From assembly GCA_021778875.1 (NCBI GenBank), contig JAJYBT010000059.1, positions 1-8,586 on the forward strand: DNA of 8,586 bases. The letters run 5' to 3'. The stretch comes from Acidobacteriota bacterium (GTDB lineage: Bacteria; Acidobacteriota; Terriglobia; Terriglobales; Acidobacteriaceae). Below, one piece after another: positions 6,501 to 8,586 of the stretch. Position 1 is the first letter of the stretch, and each line of letters opens with the position of its first letter. The position numbers and the translations under genes were made by a program. The notes below the pieces were generated by a model, which was given only the letters and a program-made list of their open reading frames with translations, did not search any database and was not told the origin of the DNA.

Positions 6501-8120
6501 GCACGCCAGGCAGCGTGTGAACTCGGATTTCTGACCACGCCGGAGTTTGTCGCGCTCACGCAGCAGAGTCTCGCCACCATCACCCGCCTCGAAAAGTTTC
6601 AAGGGCACCTCTACAACTGGTACGACACGCAGACGCTCAGGCCTTTGGATGCCTCGCCTTTTGTTTCTTCTGTCGATAGCGGGAATTTCGCCGCCTCCCT
6701 CTACACGCTGCACGCCGGCGCGAAGGAACTCTTGCAGAAGCCGCTGCTCTCGAGTCAGCTCTTCAGCAGCCTGCGCGTGCATTGGCAGCGGATGCAGGCG
6801 GAGAATGCAAGGCGCGCGCTATTTGACGAAATCAAGTTACCCGCTGCTTCCGCCACCATGACGGAATGGATTGCGTGGCTTCCTGCCGCGGAAACCGCGC
6901 TCTTGGCAGCCTCAGCCCGCGCAGAGGAGCAGGCGGGCGACAGTTGGTGGCTTGCGGAGACGCATCGGCGCGTGACGGCCATCCTCGGATTGCTTCGCGA
7001 CTACACCCCGTGGATGCAGCCCGAATATGCGCCGCTTCGCGCAATGCTCCAACCCGCTATCGATGAGGAGGCTGGCATGCCGCCCCTCGAAGAGGCCATC
7101 ACATTTGCCGAAGCTCTGGACGCCCGCCTCAAGCGCGCCTGGGCCGCGATCACTGAGAAGACGCCGCATCACACGCTGGGCGAACAGCTCCGAGCATCGC
7201 TGCCCGTTGCCCAGCAGAATCTGCGCAGTCTTGCCGCGAGTCTTCGCGCCGTCGCGCAGGATGCCGAGCGCCTTGCCGAAGAAACCAATTTCGCCTTCCT
7301 CGCCGATCCAGGCCGCCAGATCCTCTCGATCGGCTATGACACCGGCGCGCAAAAGCTGCATGAGTCCTGCTATGACATGCTCGCCTCCGAAGCCCGCATT
7401 GCAACGTTTCTTGCCATCGCGCGCGGCGAATTGCCGCAGCAAAGCTGGTTCAGGCTGGCGCGCCAGCACACACACGCCTTTGGCCGCTTTCTGCTGCTCT
7501 CATGGACCGGCACCATGTTTGAATACCTCATGCCGGCGCTGTGGATGCAAAGCTATCCTGACACGCTGATTGCGCGCACGCAGACCGCTTGTGTGGATGT
7601 GCAGAGGGCTTTCGCGCGCTCGCTCAACATTCCCTGGGGCATCTCTGAATCTGGCTCCTCGCACAGGAATGACGCGGGACATTATGCGTATCACGCATAC
7701 GGCATTCCGCAGACCGCGCTCTTCTTCGAGGCGACAGCCGGCCCGGTTGTCTCTCCGTACTCCACATTTCTGGCGCTCTTCGTGGATGCCGGCGAGGCGC
7801 TGCGCAATCTGCGTCACATGGAGTCAGCAGGGTGGGTGGGAGCCTATGGCTTCTATGAGGCGGGAGACTTTATGCATTCTCCCGGCAATCCCGTACTCGT
7901 CCGCGAATGGATGGCCCACCATCAAGGCATGGCCTTGCTGGCTGTGGTGAATCTGCTCCGGGACAACGCCGTGCAGCGCTGGTTTCATTCCAATCCGCTG
8001 GTCCAGTCCACTGAGCTCCTGCTGCACGAAATCCCGGTTCGCAAAGCTGTTCTCAAGGCCGCGGCAAAGGAATTTGTGCCCCTTGCAACGCGAGCCACCA
8101 TGCAGACGCCAGTTCATTGA
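3591..8120 (+). CDS. Cyclic beta-1,2-glucan synthase-like protein (GT84 plus GH189-like/PF10091), lacking the GH94 region
   Basis: This 1509-residue membrane protein matches the first half of NdvB/ChvB/Cgs. The soluble N-terminal region (about 40-325) has family-like stretches: ELWNLPAFLQFALLELL (161-177), MDFESREAYCRRIAFIA (236-252) and HVGYYLIDKG (289-298). Two membrane segments (about 329-348, 353-374) precede the GT-A/GT84 domain (about 400-700). That domain carries the D, DxD, D/E, (Q/R)xxRW set: probably D444, D543-S-D545, D657 in SHDLIEG, and R688-K-H-R691-W692. Other GT84 stretches are FGEGIFTGKGIYEV (624-637) and RWVRGDWQ (691-698). Five more membrane segments follow (about 736-755, 757-779, 798-818, 858-876, 880-901). 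The C-terminal domain (about 920-1480) is PF10091/GH189-like, with NFLIPDNVEE (942-951), NWYDTQT (1009-1015), GISESGSS (1350-1357, E1353), FYEAGDFM (1421-1428, E1423) and MAHHQGMALLAV (1441-1452). Expected activity is UDP-glucose-dependent beta-1,2-glucan synthesis and cyclisation at the inner membrane. Full-length homologues continue for over 1000 residues into GH94 phosphorylase domains that control chain length; here the protein ends about 60 residues after the MAHHQGM motif. No frameshifted remnant can follow, because the next bases belong to an opposite-strand gene. Family assignment is strong; exact product is inferred. Confidence 0.92.
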   Translation: MKDKASDMDSQQLPAAKARTHLHQAARASDAWDVVHRPETPCPFPARLRTARLALRQLESSLAQVNAGRATEDAAQALQHAAVLDLQSNIRLLRAAVVGVSGSARVVARLPRINLPPRGEEPRIAAVAALYLRAGEGAFSATAFSAFVQELQTNDPLTVNELWNLPAFLQFALLELLLGEAGALLDSQDAAAAALTQVHLQSLRSVGHTDWAALVEPLIAFDATLRQDPAGAYASMDFESREAYCRRIAFIAHHSDCTERKVAQIALELAQQSAKHPADEPRMQLRRTHVGYYLIDKGLPQLARRAGFHPPLIDRARAFIRSHADDFYITGTQLLTVLFIAAVIFPLLPHASNLTGLIVAFLVLLLPVTQAAVDLVNNTVTALYDPEPLPKLNFSAAIPAACTTLVTVPSLLLNDEQVRDLVTSLEIRFLANRDPHLHFALLTDLPDSVSKPHENDSHPLVELAIQLIDALNEKYASPRNGHFLLLHRHRTFNRRQGVWMGWERKRGKLLDLNKLLTGEYDAFPIKAGRLEALHQVRYILTLDSDSQLPRGTAARLIGAMAHPLNQAVVDPKSRTVTAGYGILQPRVGITVQSVSRSRLASIYSGQTGFDIYARAVSDAYQDLFGEGIFTGKGIYEVETLHAVLNRRFPRNALLSHDLIEGAYARAGLATDIELIDDYPSHYSAYSRRKHRWVRGDWQIVQWIFSRVPEESGRRVRNPISDISRWKVFDNLRRSLVDPFLFILFVAGWMWLPGGPLYWTIVSLLLVIFPTLVQLGFGLGRALAADYKGGAGEALAGFGRAMLVVLLNLIFLPHQTLLAIDAVVRSLVRRFITGERLLEWETAAQAETQAERRTPVDRYLALTPLVAVSLAGLVYFFARHHWAIVFAAPILVLWGLALVVTAWLNRPPRDPQKHLGVSDTAYLLSHALRIWRYFHQFGAERHNFLIPDNVEEEGLHEAPRVSPTNVGLLLNARQAACELGFLTTPEFVALTQQSLATITRLEKFQGHLYNWYDTQTLRPLDASPFVSSVDSGNFAASLYTLHAGAKELLQKPLLSSQLFSSLRVHWQRMQAENARRALFDEIKLPAASATMTEWIAWLPAAETALLAASARAEEQAGDSWWLAETHRRVTAILGLLRDYTPWMQPEYAPLRAMLQPAIDEEAGMPPLEEAITFAEALDARLKRAWAAITEKTPHHTLGEQLRASLPVAQQNLRSLAASLRAVAQDAERLAEETNFAFLADPGRQILSIGYDTGAQKLHESCYDMLASEARIATFLAIARGELPQQSWFRLARQHTHAFGRFLLLSWTGTMFEYLMPALWMQSYPDTLIARTQTACVDVQRAFARSLNIPWGISESGSSHRNDAGHYAYHAYGIPQTALFFEATAGPVVSPYSTFLALFVDAGEALRNLRHMESAGWVGAYGFYEAGDFMHSPGNPVLVREWMAHHQGMALLAVVNLLRDNAVQRWFHSNPLVQSTELLLHEIPVRKAVLKAAAKEFVPLATRATMQTPVH

Positions 8121-8121
8121 C

Positions 8122-8133
8122 CGCGCCGGCGCG
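8122..8133. other. 12-bp perfect palindrome between convergent genes
   Basis: CGCGCCGGCGCG is self-complementary and fills most of the 19-bp gap between the synthase stop (8118-8120) and the radical SAM gene's stop (8140-8142). It has no loop and no T-run on either side, so it is not a standard intrinsic terminator. It could still slow transcription from both directions, or be chance in GC-rich DNA. Confidence 0.3.
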
Positions 8134-8139
8134 ATTGCT

Positions 8140-8586
8140 TCATGCGCCCTGCAGCACATGCAGCAGCGGCGCGCGTTTCGTTGCCTGCGCAGGCTCCACA
8201 TAGCCCCGCGGCACATAGGAGCAGCACGGCTCCTGCGCGAATGCATTCCCTGTCAACGCGTACGCGCGCGCCCGGGAGCCTCCGCAAATCTGCTTGAACT
8301 CGCACGCGCCACACTTGCCTTCGAGCTTGTCCGCGTCGCGCAGCGCAAGAAACAACGGCGATTCGCAATAGATCGTCTCCAGCGGCTGCCGGCGGATGTT
8401 GCCCGCCGAAACCGGCAGAAACCCGCTGGGAAAAACCTCGCCGGTATGCGAGATGAACATGAAGCCTTTTCCGTCATTGAGCCCACGCGGCGCGCGGCCA
8501 ATGGAATCGACCTCCCTCTCATGTGCGGACTCCGGCGTTCCTGCTCTTCGCGCCGCCGCGCGCTGCTGGAGCAGGTAGCGGCGGTA
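8140..8586 (-). CDS. Radical SAM/SPASM protein, C-terminal part (5' end outside window)
   Basis: The minus-strand frame is open from the window edge to a TGA at 8142-8140, giving 148 visible residues. The methionine codon at 8460-8458 is internal rather than a start: the 42 codons upstream read on without a stop and contain GRAPRGLNDGKGF, which runs straight into FISHTGEVFPSGFLPVSAGN. The C-terminus holds a SPASM-type cysteine cluster, CGACEFKQIC (codons about 8313-8284), followed by GGSRARAYALTG and a CC pair (about 8226-8221), which would ligand an auxiliary Fe-S cluster. The PSGFLPVSAGN...GGSRARAYA pattern resembles the TIGR04053/AhbD-like group, some members of which act in alternative heme biosynthesis. 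The radical SAM CxxxCxxC motif is N-terminal and off the window, so catalytic integrity cannot be judged. It is convergent with the glucan genes and so not in their operon. Subfamily placement is from memory of conserved motifs and moderately sure. Confidence 0.85.
   Translation of the reverse strand, partial: YRRYLLQQRAAARRAGTPESAHEREVDSIGRAPRGLNDGKGFMFISHTGEVFPSGFLPVSAGNIRRQPLETIYCESPLFLALRDADKLEGKCGACEFKQICGGSRARAYALTGNAFAQEPCCSYVPRGYVEPAQATKRAPLLHVLQGA

Noticed and set aside
5808..6782. A 324-codon open frame on the minus strand inside the synthase gene
   Set aside because: It lies opposite membrane segments and the start of the PF10091 domain of a well-supported gene. The charged, low-complexity translation looks like an antisense artefact.
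8140..8460. A complete 106-residue minus-strand protein starting at the ATG at 8460
   Set aside because: The frame continues upstream to the window edge with family-like sequence, so this methionine is internal to a longer radical SAM/SPASM protein.
1..8586. CRISPR arrays, tRNA or rRNA genes, insertion sequences, attachment sites
   Set aside because: I found no regularly spaced repeats, no RNA gene signatures, no transposase-like products and no terminal inverted repeats; coding sequence fills nearly the whole window.

Overview
This is a GC-rich window (roughly 60% GC by eye) from a diderm bacterium. It holds three complete co-directional genes on the + strand and one convergent partial gene at the right edge. 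Protein style and gene content would fit a soil Acidobacteriota (Terriglobia-like). That is an inference from family resemblance; there is no rRNA or other taxonomic marker here.

Layout. Bases 1-94 are a short leader. Gene 1 (95-1486) encodes a Tat-type exported protein of the PF10091 'glucoamylase' family, the fold that includes GH144 endo-beta-1,2-glucanases. A 226-bp gap (1487-1712) holds two hairpins, a weak promoter candidate and a strong ribosome binding site. Gene 2 (1713-3584) is a half-size ABC exporter with fused membrane and ATPase domains and all ATPase motifs intact. Six bases later gene 3 (3591-8120) encodes a 1509-residue membrane protein of the cyclic beta-1,2-glucan synthase (NdvB/ChvB/Cgs) type. 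It has the NdvB-like N-terminal region, a GT84 glycosyltransferase domain between membrane segments, and a C-terminal PF10091/GH189-like domain. It stops where full-length NdvB proteins continue into the large GH94 phosphorylase region. After a 19-bp gap, the minus-strand gene (8140-8586, 5' end outside the window) encodes the C-terminal SPASM part of a radical SAM protein.

How the genes may work together. Genes 1-3 look like a compact make-export-trim locus for a beta-glucan, probably beta-1,2-linked. The GT84 domain would polymerise glucose from UDP-glucose at the inner membrane, the GH189-like domain would cyclise or transglycosylate, the ABC exporter could move product to the periplasm, and the Tat-exported hydrolase could cut or remodel it there. 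The linkage, the exporter's substrate and the division of labour are inferred. The most notable point is the natural-looking absence of the GH94 chain-length-control module, next to a separate exported enzyme of the same fold family as the cyclase domain. The radical SAM gene is convergent and probably functionally unrelated.
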